Source: Argyresthia goedartella (Eukaryota; Arthropoda; Insecta; Lepidoptera; Argyresthiidae). From it: a stretch of 64,000 nt of DNA. Numbering within the stretch: position 1 is the first letter of the stretch; every line of letters starts with the position of its first letter. Made by a program: the position numbers and the translations under genes. Under the pieces are notes generated by a model. The model had not been told where the DNA came from and made no database searches. It was given only the letters and a program-made list of their open reading frames with translations. The DNA lies in assembly GCA_949825045.1 (NCBI GenBank), contig OX463815.1, positions 20,267,231-20,331,230 of the forward strand. Reading direction: 5' to 3'. Shown here piece after piece: positions 1 to 9,838 of this stretch.

Positions 1-97
1 TCATTATCATTTGTCTAGGAAATTGATAACGTTGTTAGCTTTAGTTATCGCACATAGGGTTCAGACTATGTAAAAATTACTCTAGATAATGTAATGG

Positions 98-610
98 TAC
101 ACGAGAGTCAGTACATTTGATACTTCATTTTGCGTGACAGAGGGCTAGCCCATCGCCGCGCTGTATTGTTACACACATTGAATACAAGAGACGGTTCATT
201 TAACGTTTGGGGTTTTGAGTAGCTCAGGGTAAGTTGACATAAAACAATGAGCCGAGCGCGTGGATTGGTTCCAGGAACAGAGGTCAGGTCAGGTTTTTTT
301 GGCGCATTCCTGAGAAATGTGTAGGGATCAGAGCCGATTTGGCTGCGCGCTGAATAAATTATGAATAACTAAATAATGGAAGGTTATTATGGAACTACAC
401 GGAGAAAGCTATTATGTTGACTGCAAATATACAATTGCGTTTGTTTGGTACGATGTGGCGAGTTTGACATCACGGGTTTGAATATCATTCTAGTGATCTT
501 TGTCTAAGACGCTAGCGGTCGGGAAGGCTTAATTAATCGCAACATGCTTTTATGGTCAGCGATCAACAGATTTTGTGTATCGGCAATACCAAATGACTTG
601 AGTGATAACC
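98..610 (-). repeat. Interspersed repeat, inverted partner of 25028-25512
   Basis: The reverse complement of this stretch matches 25028-25512 along its whole length with scattered differences. Shared landmarks are the GACCTGACCT block, the string ending in GTCACGCAAAAT and a TATTGCCGATACACAAAA block. This copy carries about 36 extra bases near 230-266. No coding potential is visible. The piece GGCGATGGGCTAGCCC also occurs in two shorter repeats at 32564 and 62784, so the unit is probably a composite interspersed repeat. Its class is not recognised. Confidence 0.8.
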
Positions 611-892
611 TACGGTTGATCATAGTGAATAACAAAGATAAAGATTTTTATTTGCTAAGATAAGGGTACAAGTAGATGGTTGGATATTATTTAAGAACAC
701 CTTATCAGCTATTAACTTTAGCATGCAAATTTTTATATATTTTACAAAAAAGGAAATACGTAATAATTATAAATCGATTAAAATTTAATGATTAATTATA
801 ATTTATGATTGAGAAATGCATCTATAGAGTAAAAACATTTGAGTAATAACCATTTAAACAGTTCGGACTTAAACATATTTATGGTAACTGTT
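611..892. other. AT-rich, probable 3' UTR of the flanking retrotransposon
   Basis: No gene is visible. The stretch lies directly downstream of the stop codon of the minus-strand reverse transcriptase and is strongly AT-rich, as 3' UTRs of such elements are. No clear tail repeat or target-site duplication was identified, so the element end is not placed. Confidence 0.4.
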
Positions 893-2926
893 TTATGTGT
901 TCAGGTATCTTGTTAAAATGTTTACACACATCGCAGAACAATTTTTGAGATACAGCGATGTTCTTGGGATGTGGTTATATACCAACCTAGTCGAATTTCT
1001 TGTGTTTCGTAAATACTTATCCTGAGCCGTTATAAACAATTGTGGGTTGGTTTTAACAAATTTTCCAACTTCGTGGATGTACACACATGGTAAGGGTAAT
1101 ATATTTAACTTAATGAACATAGGTTCACAGGATTCATATGGGGCCATACCGCAAATGGCACGCACACATTTTTTTTGTGCAATAAAAACATCATTTATCT
1201 CAGTGCCGTTTCCCCAAATTACGAGACCGTATCGTAGTATAGACCCCACATAACCATGATAAGCAATTAGAGCAGTCTTTTTATTCGTCGTTTTCCGAAG
1301 TCTACCTAATACATATACAAATCTATTAATTTTCTTGCAAACTTTGTCAGTGTGAGTTTTCCAATTTAAATGTCGATCTATATTTATATCTAAAAATGTC
1401 ATACTATTAGCCTCCTGAAGAATTTGTCCATTATAATTTACATTTAACGTCATATCTCTCTTGAATTTTTCAAAATTATTAAAATGAATGTACATTGTTT
1501 CACTTAAATTAACCTGTAAATTATTATTATGTAGCCATTGAACTATACTTATAATTGCGGCATTGATGTCAGACTCATGAAAAGAAATATCATCATCTAT
1601 TGCAGGCGTTACGTTTATTGATATTTCGTCCGCAAATAAGATACAGTTTTTATTTGTAAACTCGGTTAGGTCATTAATATAGAGTATAAATAGGAGGGGC
1701 TTGAGAACACCGCCCTGAGGGACTCCGAATTTGTTTATTTGAAGGTCAGGTTTGTACCTGTTCTCTACATTTTTGTCATTTATTCTACTTATTTCTACAA
1801 ACTGCAATCGATTATTTAAATATGACTGTATCCAATCTAGTGCAAGGCCTCTAATGCCATTTGATTCGAGCTTGGACATTAGTAGATCATGTGAAACAAA
1901 ATCGAACGCTTTTGACATATCAAAAAACAGAACTGTGCTGAATTGTTTTATATCTACATTATGTACAATGCTATCGACAAGTTTAAAGGCCGCTAATGTT
2001 GTGGATTTGTGTTTTTGAAACCCATGCTGCTCCGGGGTCAATATGTTAAATTTATCAATAAAATCATTAAGTCTTTTTTGCAATGCCTTTTCAAAGATTT
2101 TTGATAACACGGGTGTGAGAGATATAGGACGATAACTACGTATATCACATTTTTCACCCTTTTTAAACAGGGGTTTAACTACTGATACTTTAAGTCTATC
2201 AGGAAAGCACCCTGTTACTAAGGACAGATTTATAAGATATGTCAGTATGGGCACAATCGCAGATGCTACTCTGCGATTCTTAATAATTTTCGTGGATATA
2301 CCGTCATATCCTTCTGAATTAGTATTATTTAAGGACATAATCAGTTTCCTCACGTTTATACTGTCATACGGATTCAGGAAGATGCTCTGGTGAATTCTAT
2401 TTCTACCACCTGTCGGAATTAGGTCATGATTTACTTTATTCGAGATTTTTATAAAATACTCGTTAAATGTATTTGCTATTTCTAATGGTTCTTTGAAAAC
2501 TTTGCCCTCATGACTAATACCTTGTATAGAATGTGGTAAGTTTTGATCATTTCCCGATTCATTTTTTACCACATTCCAGGATGCTCTACATTCATTTTTG
2601 CTATTACTCACATATTTATTGTTTGCTTGCTGCTGGGATATTAAAATATATTTTTTTAATAGTTTTGAGAATTTTTGGTATTTTATTTTGTTAAACTCCG
2701 TTGTGTTTTTGTAAAATGCGAACCTAAGAGATCTCTTTGTTTTACAGCTTACTTTAAGTCCTTTAGACACCCATTTTGGTTTTCCTTGTGTGTTTCTTTT
2801 GAATCTGATGATGGGAAAACAAAGGTCATAAAATAAGCAGAACATTTCATGAAAAATATTGAACGCTTTGTTTAGGTCACTTTCTTCATACACCTCTCGA
2901 GAAAGATAATGAGCTAATGCAGTCAT
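893..2926 (-). pseudogene. Reverse transcriptase and C-terminal part of ORF2
   Basis: This 677-residue open segment carries the RT domain of an APE-type non-LTR retrotransposon. Visible blocks are YRPISLTPVLSKIFEKAL (fingers), FFDMSKAFDFV with the motif A aspartate, FGVPQGGVLKPLLFILYIND (motif B) and LFADEISINV where motif C normally reads FADD. Here the second aspartate of the catalytic pair is Glu, which probably impairs polymerisation. The C-terminus has the conserved stretch around LRYGLVIWG and ends at a natural-looking stop. The start is not a real initiator: the reading frame continues from the endonuclease segment at 2886-3419 through a frameshift. Confidence 0.9.
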
Positions 2927-3419
2927 AAAATTTTATAACATTTTCATTTGAATAATCTCTTTTATATTTTAATGTCGCCTTTGGTAGTATTTTCTTATTA
3001 CTGACAGGAATCGTTAGTAGTTGTACTGTTTCGTGATCTGACAATCCCAGGGGTATGATTGTTCCTACGGCACACTCTATATTGCTAATTATATGGTCAA
3101 TGCATGATACTTGTCTAGTTGGTTCTGTAATATGAAATGTCAAATTGTTATTATTAATAATGTCAGTAAAATTTCTAGTTATAATGTTATGCTTAAGAAT
3201 ATTTATATTAATGTCACCAGCTATTATAATTTTCTTGTTTTTATATTTAAGTTTTAAAGTATAAAGCAATAATTCTAGACGGTCCATAAATATTTCAACC
3301 TCTGATGTTCTATAGATGCACACAATTATGGTGTTATAATGATTAAGATGGATACTACAATATTCAAAAATATTAGGTAGAGCGAGATTATCAATGTTTT
3401 TTAATTTTTTATAAATCAT
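2886..3419 (-). pseudogene. APE endonuclease, central part of ORF2
   Basis: Encodes the middle and end of an apurinic/apyrimidinic-like endonuclease: IVCIYRTSEVE, the IIAGDININIL block with Asp and Asn, CIDHIISNIE and LGLSDHETV, which holds the terminal Asp-His pair. It overlaps the RT segment by about 40 bases in another frame, so one frameshift separates them. A second frameshift near 3480 separates it from the endonuclease N-terminus. These blocks themselves look undamaged. Confidence 0.85.
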
Positions 3420-3478
3420 TTCACTTTTTACCAGAATGCAGGAGCCGCCCCTTTTTTCGTTGCTGGAAAAGTTTGCTG

Positions 3479-4105
3479 CTAGTTCATAGCCACCAGTCTT
3501 ATATTATTCTCACTTCCAAATTCGACAAAAGTTACGGTTAGACATAGAATGTCGGGTTTCATACCAGATTCCGACAACTCAGCTAAGGTCAACTCTAATA
3601 TTTCCTTTTTAGGTAGAACGCTTTGGATATTTTGATGTAATATAATTAATTTTGAGTTATTAACGAAAAAAAATATTTTTTTAATTTTCAGTCTGCGTGA
3701 GTCTAATAGCTTTTCTTCCTGAACAATGTCAGTTTGAGTCTCGATGCTGCATTTTTCTGAGTTATTTGGAACCTGAAGAGGTCCAGAAGTCTCGTCAGTT
3801 TGGGTCTCTACATTGGTGTAAAGCGATTTTTGATTTTTTTTATATTTTGTCAGATTGTGCCTATAGTCATGTCTTAAGATATCCTTTAGTAGAATCCTAC
3901 ATATAATTTGTTTAGGGAGCTTTCTTGGAGTACTGCTCTCGTTGTTACAAATATCCAGATATGTGGCGTGTGAGAAACGAGAGCACACTAACTGAAAAAC
4001 TCCGTTTACTTTCTTCTCATTCAGGTTACTAGTGGTCCCTACATTGCATAGTATAACATTTGTATGTGCAAGTTTACTTAGGTTCGAATACAACAAAGAT
4101 TGCAA
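3479..4105 (-). pseudogene. SGNH domain C-terminus, TQT linker and endonuclease N-terminus
   Basis: The first part (VILCNVGTTSNLN and following) continues the SGNH-like domain begun at 4141-4632. A lysine-rich linker follows, with two ETQTD motifs (bases 3794-3811 and 3728-3745). Then comes the endonuclease start LIILHQNIQS with its metal-binding Asn. The next block reads CLTVTFVE where the family has Thr-Glu, so the catalytic glutamate is replaced by valine. ORF1 and ORF2 sequences are joined in one frame here. Whether that is ancestral or came from an indel cannot be told from one copy. Confidence 0.75.
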
Positions 4106-4140
4106 TATTAACGGATCTTTATCGTTTTACCCAGCTAACA

Positions 4141-4632
4141 CTATGACACAATCACCTCTTGTGAAGTCTTTAACCCGTTGGGTGATCCCATCACTTGGTC
4201 AAGAGTAGCACTAAGTTTTCTAACCGATTGTACACAAAATTTAGCTCCTAACAGTGTCGTTAACTTTTTATTTAAACCACTACCACTTTCGTCTGCCAGT
4301 ATGAGTATTCTTGGTTTTATATTGCCGTACTCCTTTTTTCTATCCACCCGGCTTCCATTGCATGCCTCCTTTGTGGTTGCTCGAGATTTAGCTGCAGCAG
4401 AATCCGTCATCGTGCTCCGGCATTCGTAGTCTTGTAGAAGGTGGGTTTGCACCTGTGACAGCTGGGCGTTTGAACCTCGACCATCTGCACCAGCATCCGC
4501 AATCGCACTTGGGGGCTCGACCCGTTGTGTATGGAGTGGACTCGTGCTCTGTGTATATGATGAGGGCTGGGTGTCGGTGGCATCGATACTTAAGTTTAGC
4601 CTGATTGTGATGGTTGTGTCTAAATGCTGCAC
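4141..4632 (-). pseudogene. ORF1 N-terminal part with SGNH block I
   Basis: A Ser/Thr/Pro-rich N-terminal region of about 110 residues is followed by ILILADESGSGLN, which matches the first block (Asp-Glu-Ser-Gly-type nucleophile region) of SGNH-like ORF1 domains in CR1 elements. The frame closes at VIVS; one base over, the strand reads VIVLAG, a stop, then ND. That is the position of the Gly-x-Asn-Asp block, so one frameshift and one nonsense codon interrupt the esterase domain. No confident upstream ATG is distinguished. Confidence 0.7.
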
Positions 4633-4640
4633 TATATTAT

Positions 4641-5099
4641 TTGTGTATTCTCTACCGTATTCTCATCATATTAGGTATAATGTTGCGGTGTTGCGGCGAA
4701 AAAAAATTTTACGTTGTCATTTTCGCATACTCTGCTTGCACACCACCGGCTCCGACAGCTTTATATAGGTCGACCTTCTTCTTGTAAATTCATTTCTAGG
4801 AAAAAATTTCATGACCGATATTTACTTTCCATTGACTTTTAGTAAATATTATACCTAATTATAAATTAATGCCTTTTTACAAGGTCCATAAATAACACAT
4901 GTATCCTTATTACACCCTATGCAACATAAATTTTATGGAAATCAATAAATATATTGAGTATTGAGTATTACCAGATTCCATTTAGCACTCCTATGTGGTT
5001 AGGGCCTAGTTCAATATTTATTTAGTAGTGTAGTTGCCGTTTTATTTTGTGTTAGTTATCGTATTGCAGCATAAATATTATATTATTTATCCATATTTA
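4641..5099. other. Inter-element spacer, no gene seen
   Basis: AT-rich sequence between two retrotransposons in opposite orientation. Part (to about 4790) may be the 5' UTR of the minus-strand element, and the right part may be the leader of the plus-strand element. No ORF, tandem array or palindrome stands out. Confidence 0.5.
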
Positions 5100-5433
5100 G
5101 TTTATTTTATATGGATAGGGGAACGGAACGGAACGCCGACTCAGTAACAGTGTTGTTGTGTCATCCCGTAATATATAATTTTTTCACTAGCAAAAAGTAG
5201 TTATTTAACCCCAAACTATCAAAGCGTCCTTTATTTACGTTGTGGAGTCAGTGATAATAGTTCTACTGAAAGGTGTACTTACAGAAAAATACCAAGTGCT
5301 AAATCAAGAAACGGTCATTTCTTCTGTGCGTCCGATTCGTTACACGCACTTCTCTCCGCCGCGCCTATAACCACCACTCCACCACAGATAAAACTGTTCC
5401 CGCGGTCCGTTTTACGAAGGCAAGGCAACCATC

Positions 5434-6486
5434 ATGTCAAACTGCGCCGGTTGTCAAATGGTAGTTGCCGATGACGAAGCAGTAAAATGCAATTGTTGTC
5501 CAGAACTTTACCACTACCAATGTCTGGGCATGAGAAAAAATGATGTTAGAGAGCCGAAAAAATGGCAGTGCCCATCGTGCCGCAATGTGTCTAAAGGAGA
5601 TAACCGTGATCATACACCGGTACGTAGCTCACTTCCGACTGAAAACTGGGTAACGAACAACAGAAACAAGAAACAGCAGTCGCGCAAGGACTCTGATGTG
5701 GACCTTCGTCACTCGCCCGATCAAGACTACAGTGAATTACGCAGTTCTATACTGAATGACATTAACGATACTATCAAATCAACCCTGCGCACCGAAATGC
5801 TTACAATAAAGGCTGAGCTACGAGAAATGAGAGCAGAAATCTCCTCACTCCAGGCATCAATGGACTTCATCGGTAAACAATATGAAGACATTAAAACAGA
5901 GGTAAATGGAAACACTCAAGATATCATTATGTTAAAGAAAGAGAATGACAAACTACAAAGAATCTCAATTGATCTTCAACACAGACTGACTGACATAGAA
6001 CAACAAGCATTTGCATCTCATTTAGAAATCCAGTGCGTCCCCGAGTACCAAGCAGAAAACCTCCAAACCATTGTACATCAACTTGCGAAGACAGTGGGCT
6101 TTGAACTCCTAGACATTGAAGTCCAACAATGTACTAGGTCAACCAAAGTCAAAACAGGTACTCGTCCACGGCCAATTGTTGTACAACTCAAGACATCACA
6201 ACAGCGGGACTCACTCCTGGAGGCAGTCAAGTCATTTAATAAGTCCAATGCACCAAATAAACTGTCTTCCAACCATCTGGGCATGGGTGGAGAGAAGAGG
6301 GAAGTCTATGTAGCAGAATATCTCACCACGCATAACCGAGAACTTCACTATCTTGCTAGACAGGCGGCGAAGGAGAAACAGTTTAGATTTGTATGGATCA
6401 AGTCAGGGCGAGTATTCATGCGTAAATCAGAAAAAGCGAAGACATACTGTATCAAGGATATTGACTTTCTTAAATCTGTACACTAG
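5434..6486 (+). CDS. Retrotransposon ORF1: PHD finger, coiled coil, FP25K-like domain
   Basis: A 350-residue protein starting at ATG 5434 in good context (ACCATCATG). Residues 4-49 form a C4HC3 PHD-type zinc finger (CAGC, KCNCC, H and C, WQCPSC). Residues about 95-200 are a long heptad-rich coiled coil. After it comes a region resembling an RRM followed by a C-terminal module (VYVAEYLTTHNRELHYLAR, FRFVWIKSGRVFMR) like that of the baculovirus FP25K family, which is known to be shared with insect retrotransposon ORF1s. By analogy with L1 ORF1p it should trimerise and bind the element RNA. It ends with TAG 18 bases before the ORF2 reading frame opens. Confidence 0.85.
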   Translation: MSNCAGCQMVVADDEAVKCNCCPELYHYQCLGMRKNDVREPKKWQCPSCRNVSKGDNRDHTPVRSSLPTENWVTNNRNKKQQSRKDSDVDLRHSPDQDYSELRSSILNDINDTIKSTLRTEMLTIKAELREMRAEISSLQASMDFIGKQYEDIKTEVNGNTQDIIMLKKENDKLQRISIDLQHRLTDIEQQAFASHLEIQCVPEYQAENLQTIVHQLAKTVGFELLDIEVQQCTRSTKVKTGTRPRPIVVQLKTSQQRDSLLEAVKSFNKSNAPNKLSSNHLGMGGEKREVYVAEYLTTHNRELHYLARQAAKEKQFRFVWIKSGRVFMRKSEKAKTYCIKDIDFLKSVH

Positions 6487-6504
6487 GCCATAGTACTTAA
6501 TTAA

Positions 6505-9501
6505 TTGTTAAGAATATCTACAAGTTACTTTTGTTATACAGGCGGCTCGATTAATATAGATTTAGCTGATGATATAGATAATACTGGAGTCATACAATGT
6601 CTAAAAACAAATGATCCCTCGTCATGCAGACAACTACTAAAACTAAACAGTAGACATGTTCCCTTTTGTATTGTTACAGTGAACATAAGAAGTGTAAACC
6701 ACAATTTTGACAGGTTTTTAGTGCTCCTATCGAGGTTAGATGTCAATGTTGATATAATTGTGCTAACGGAATGCTGGACTGATGGCTCATCCCTTGTTCC
6801 CTCGGCTAATGGTTATATAGCCCACTTTACCAAAAATAGCCTTAACCAAAATGATGGTGTTATTGTATATATTAAAGAAAACATAACAAATGTCCAGGTA
6901 ACAGAGCCCATTATTGTAAATGGCAACTGCCTACACATAACAGTAAATAACAAGTATTCCATTATCTGTACCTACCGTCCACCTTGCTTTTCTAATCCTT
7001 CAGCTTATATAGATTCATTGGGCACATTGCTAGATTCCATTAACACACCACATATTGTTCTGACTGGAGATATCAACTTAGACATAATGCCTAACAATAT
7101 CAGTGGCTATGCTGCTGACTACATTCACCTACTAGCTTCATATGGTCTTCTGCAGGGTGTAAACAAACCTACAAGGTTAAATACATGTCTCGATCACTTT
7201 ATGATTAAGACATGCTATCGATCACAAACTGTAGTATTTGAACAGTTTACTGACCACTGCCCTATAATGCTACTTTTACACACGAATAGTAACTATACAA
7301 ATAACAAGGTTACCTACAGTAGGGTGACAATAAATATGGATCTATTAGGCGTTACAATAAGAAATGAAAGATGGGAGGACCTTTATCAGACAAGTGGTGT
7401 TGATGAGGCAGCTAATATATTGGTGTCTAGGCTACAGGACATTTTACAAAAAAACACATCAATTAAAAATATACCCAATAGAAAAAAACCTCTAAAGCCA
7501 TGGATTACTGTAGGAGTAGTAAGATCCATACGATTAAGAGACAAACTGCACAAAAAATCACAATTACATAAAAGTGATGACGAAATTGAAAAACAATACA
7601 TTACCTACCGCAACACCTGCAATAAAGTCATAAAAACCCTAAAAAGAATGTACTACAGTAAAGAACTTAAAAAAAGTTTAGGTAATAGTAGGGAAACATG
7701 GAAAATAATAAAAGATATCTGCCATTTCACTAGTAAAAAAACTACACCCATTGAACTACTAACTATAAAAGATTCTCTCATGGAGTCACTAAATACAGTG
7801 AACCACTACTTTACCTCAATAGGTAGCGAACTAGCTAACTCCATACTACATAAACTTAATCTAACAGATACTGAACTAGCAAAAAGGTCATCTACCACAC
7901 AGGGACCGGCTACGTCCATGATGCTCACGCCGACGGACCCCACAGAAATCAGTCGAATCATATCCGGGCTTAAAACTAAGAGTTCACCAGGATGGGATCA
8001 AATCCCGACAAAAACCTTTAAATACTTCAGCGACGCCCTGTCTCATCCGATATCATACATATGTAACCTTAGCTTTTTTAGCGGACAATTCCCGGAGATC
8101 TTTAAGAAAGCTGTTGTAACACCCATTCACAAGGCCGGTGACAAATCACTACCCAGTAATTATAGGCCAATATCAGTCCTGAACATATTATCAAAAATAG
8201 TAGAAAAGATAACTAACAAAAGATTGACAAACTACCTAGAGAGTAACAAACTTCTTTCAAATAACCAATACGGCTTTAGGCGGAACCGCTCAACAGAAGA
8301 TGCGGTCGTAAAGGTCACATCTAACATCACAAAGTATCTTGATCGAGGCGAAAGGTGCATAGGACTTTTCCTAGACTTGCAAAAAGCATTTGATACTGTA
8401 TCAATCCCCATTTTGCTAAGTCGCCTTAAAAACTTAGGAGTGAGAGGAACTGCAGCCACATGGTTCCAAAGCTATCTGACTAACAGAACTCAGTGTGTCC
8501 TCGTGGATGGTCAAAAATTTTCTGACGAATCATGCTCCTATGGCGTCCCCCAGGGTAGCACGTTAGGTCCTACACTATTTCTGGTGTACATAAACCAGTT
8601 CAGTGACATGACCGTGCACAATGCCGATGTAACTATGTTTGCCGACGATACGGTTCTATTATTCCATGAAATTTCTTGGGCATCTGTTAGACTTGCTGCT
8701 GAAAATGGAATGAAACTAGTATCATCCTGGCTGGAAGATAGTCTCCTGTCACTGAATGCCAATAAAACAAAATATATTTGCTTCAGTAAAACTAAAGCTA
8801 CTAGCCCTACCGATTTTAACTTAATTCTACACACTTATCCATGTAACAGATCCATTGATGTTGATAACAACTGCAATTGTACAATACTAAGTAGGGTTAA
8901 TGTCATCAGATACCTAGGTCTACAGATAGATGAAAATCTAAAGTGGAAACACCACATATCACTGTTGGCAGGAAGAATAAGAAAGTTCATATTTGTTTTC
9001 CGCACACTGCGCCATGTTGCAGATACACAGCTTCTACTACAGACCTTCAATGCCCTATGCCAATGTATATTAAGGTATGGGATTATCTCTTGGGGTGGGG
9101 CTTGCAAGACACACATGCTTGAGCTTGAACGAGCACACCGCGCCGTTCTTAAAGTGATGTTCTTTCTGCCCCGCAGATACGAAACTAATGTAGTCTACAA
9201 AATAGCATCTATACTCAGTGTCAGAAAATTGTTTGTATACCAATGTCTCAGAAGATATCATCAACTTGTGGTCCCCCTACTAGTCTTTAGAAACGATAGA
9301 ACAAAGAAAATCCCACTACCTCATGTCAGAAGTGAATTCGCACAAAGACAATATTCTTATATTTCGGTTCGATTTTACAACTTATTACAAAAACAGAACA
9401 TAAATTTAAACATTAGTACCCTCAGTAATTATGAATTTAAAAAGCTAATGCTAGTATGGTTAAATAATTTAGATTACATAACGCTGGAGAATATACTGTA
9501 A
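6505..9501 (+). CDS. Retrotransposon ORF2: APE endonuclease and reverse transcriptase
   Basis: About 998 codons open from 6505 to the TAA at 9499. Endonuclease blocks are present: VNIRSVNHNF, LTECW (catalytic Glu), CTYRPP, LTGDINLD and FTDHCPI. RT blocks follow: YRPISVLNILSKIVEK, GLFLDLQKAFDTV (motif A Asp), YGVPQGSTLGPTLF (motif B) and MFADDTVLLF (motif C), then the usual C-terminal extension. The protein should nick genomic DNA and prime reverse transcription there. The first in-frame ATG is at 7087, after the catalytic Glu, so the given start is only where the frame opens (TTG after a TAA). It lies in the same frame as ORF1, separated by TAG (6484) and TAA (6502). Confidence 0.92.
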   Translation: MLRISTSYFCYTGGSINIDLADDIDNTGVIQCLKTNDPSSCRQLLKLNSRHVPFCIVTVNIRSVNHNFDRFLVLLSRLDVNVDIIVLTECWTDGSSLVPSANGYIAHFTKNSLNQNDGVIVYIKENITNVQVTEPIIVNGNCLHITVNNKYSIICTYRPPCFSNPSAYIDSLGTLLDSINTPHIVLTGDINLDIMPNNISGYAADYIHLLASYGLLQGVNKPTRLNTCLDHFMIKTCYRSQTVVFEQFTDHCPIMLLLHTNSNYTNNKVTYSRVTINMDLLGVTIRNERWEDLYQTSGVDEAANILVSRLQDILQKNTSIKNIPNRKKPLKPWITVGVVRSIRLRDKLHKKSQLHKSDDEIEKQYITYRNTCNKVIKTLKRMYYSKELKKSLGNSRETWKIIKDICHFTSKKTTPIELLTIKDSLMESLNTVNHYFTSIGSELANSILHKLNLTDTELAKRSSTTQGPATSMMLTPTDPTEISRIISGLKTKSSPGWDQIPTKTFKYFSDALSHPISYICNLSFFSGQFPEIFKKAVVTPIHKAGDKSLPSNYRPISVLNILSKIVEKITNKRLTNYLESNKLLSNNQYGFRRNRSTEDAVVKVTSNITKYLDRGERCIGLFLDLQKAFDTVSIPILLSRLKNLGVRGTAATWFQSYLTNRTQCVLVDGQKFSDESCSYGVPQGSTLGPTLFLVYINQFSDMTVHNADVTMFADDTVLLFHEISWASVRLAAENGMKLVSSWLEDSLLSLNANKTKYICFSKTKATSPTDFNLILHTYPCNRSIDVDNNCNCTILSRVNVIRYLGLQIDENLKWKHHISLLAGRIRKFIFVFRTLRHVADTQLLLQTFNALCQCILRYGIISWGGACKTHMLELERAHRAVLKVMFFLPRRYETNVVYKIASILSVRKLFVYQCLRRYHQLVVPLLVFRNDRTKKIPLPHVRSEFAQRQYSYISVRFYNLLQKQNINLNISTLSNYEFKKLMLVWLNNLDYITLENIL

Positions 9502-9784
9502 TCTATTGGTTGCAGATTATTCTCTAGTGAGAGTAGTTATTAAAATATGTTTTAGATGTCAACTATTCCTTTTTTATTTAAGGTATTGCAAGTTAATTAC
9601 ACACTAATTAGCAACTTACTTACTATTCTTAAGATTAAATTTTGTAAGCAACAATGTTCCTACATAGCTATAAATGCAAAACTATGTTCCGTATGGCCTC
9701 TAGCTCCTGACACACAGGTCGCCCTAGTTTGGGAGTTAGGGCCACCATTATAATTAGGATGTAAGAACAAAAACAATAAATATA

Positions 9785-9838
9785 TTTCATTTCATTTCAT
9801 TTCATTTCATTCATTTCATTTCATTTCATTTTCATTTC
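9785..9838 (+). repeat. (ATTTC)n tail of the retrotransposon
   Basis: About ten ATTTC units with minor irregularities directly after the 3' UTR of the element ending here. Such short tandem tails mark the 3' terminus of CR1-like elements. Confidence 0.9.

Larger units (their letters stand above)
893..4640 (-). mobile_element. Decayed CR1-like non-LTR retrotransposon with SGNH ORF1
   Basis: Going 4640 to 893 the minus strand encodes, in order, a low-complexity N-terminal region, an SGNH-esterase-like ORF1 domain, an APE-type endonuclease, a reverse transcriptase and a C-terminal extension. This is the layout of CR1-group elements. The coding region is broken into four pieces by frameshifts near 4140, 3480 and 2910. 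The ORF1 architecture resembles that of the intact element at 18999-23524, so they are probably the same clade, though the proteins differ clearly. The 5' end is not defined, but leader-like sequence reaches about 4790. Confidence 0.85.
5100..9838 (+). mobile_element. CR1/Jockey-group retrotransposon with two open ORFs
   Basis: ORF1 (5434-6486) encodes a PHD-finger/coiled-coil/FP-like protein and ORF2 (6505-9501) an APE endonuclease plus reverse transcriptase. The 3' UTR of about 280 bases ends in a run of ATTTC repeats (9785-9838), the microsatellite-like tail typical of CR1-like elements instead of poly-A. Both frames are free of stops and all catalytic blocks are present, so this copy is probably young. 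The 5' end is approximate; the leader contains a GGAAC triplet repeat near 5120. Confidence 0.85.

Noticed and set aside
5434..6486. Host PHD-finger regulator gene
   Set aside because: The FP-like C-terminus, the adjoining RT ORF and the shared 3' tail show it is a retrotransposon ORF1.
5434..6486. Integrated baculovirus FP25K gene
   Set aside because: The N-terminal PHD finger and the LINE context fit a retrotransposon ORF1; no other viral genes are present.
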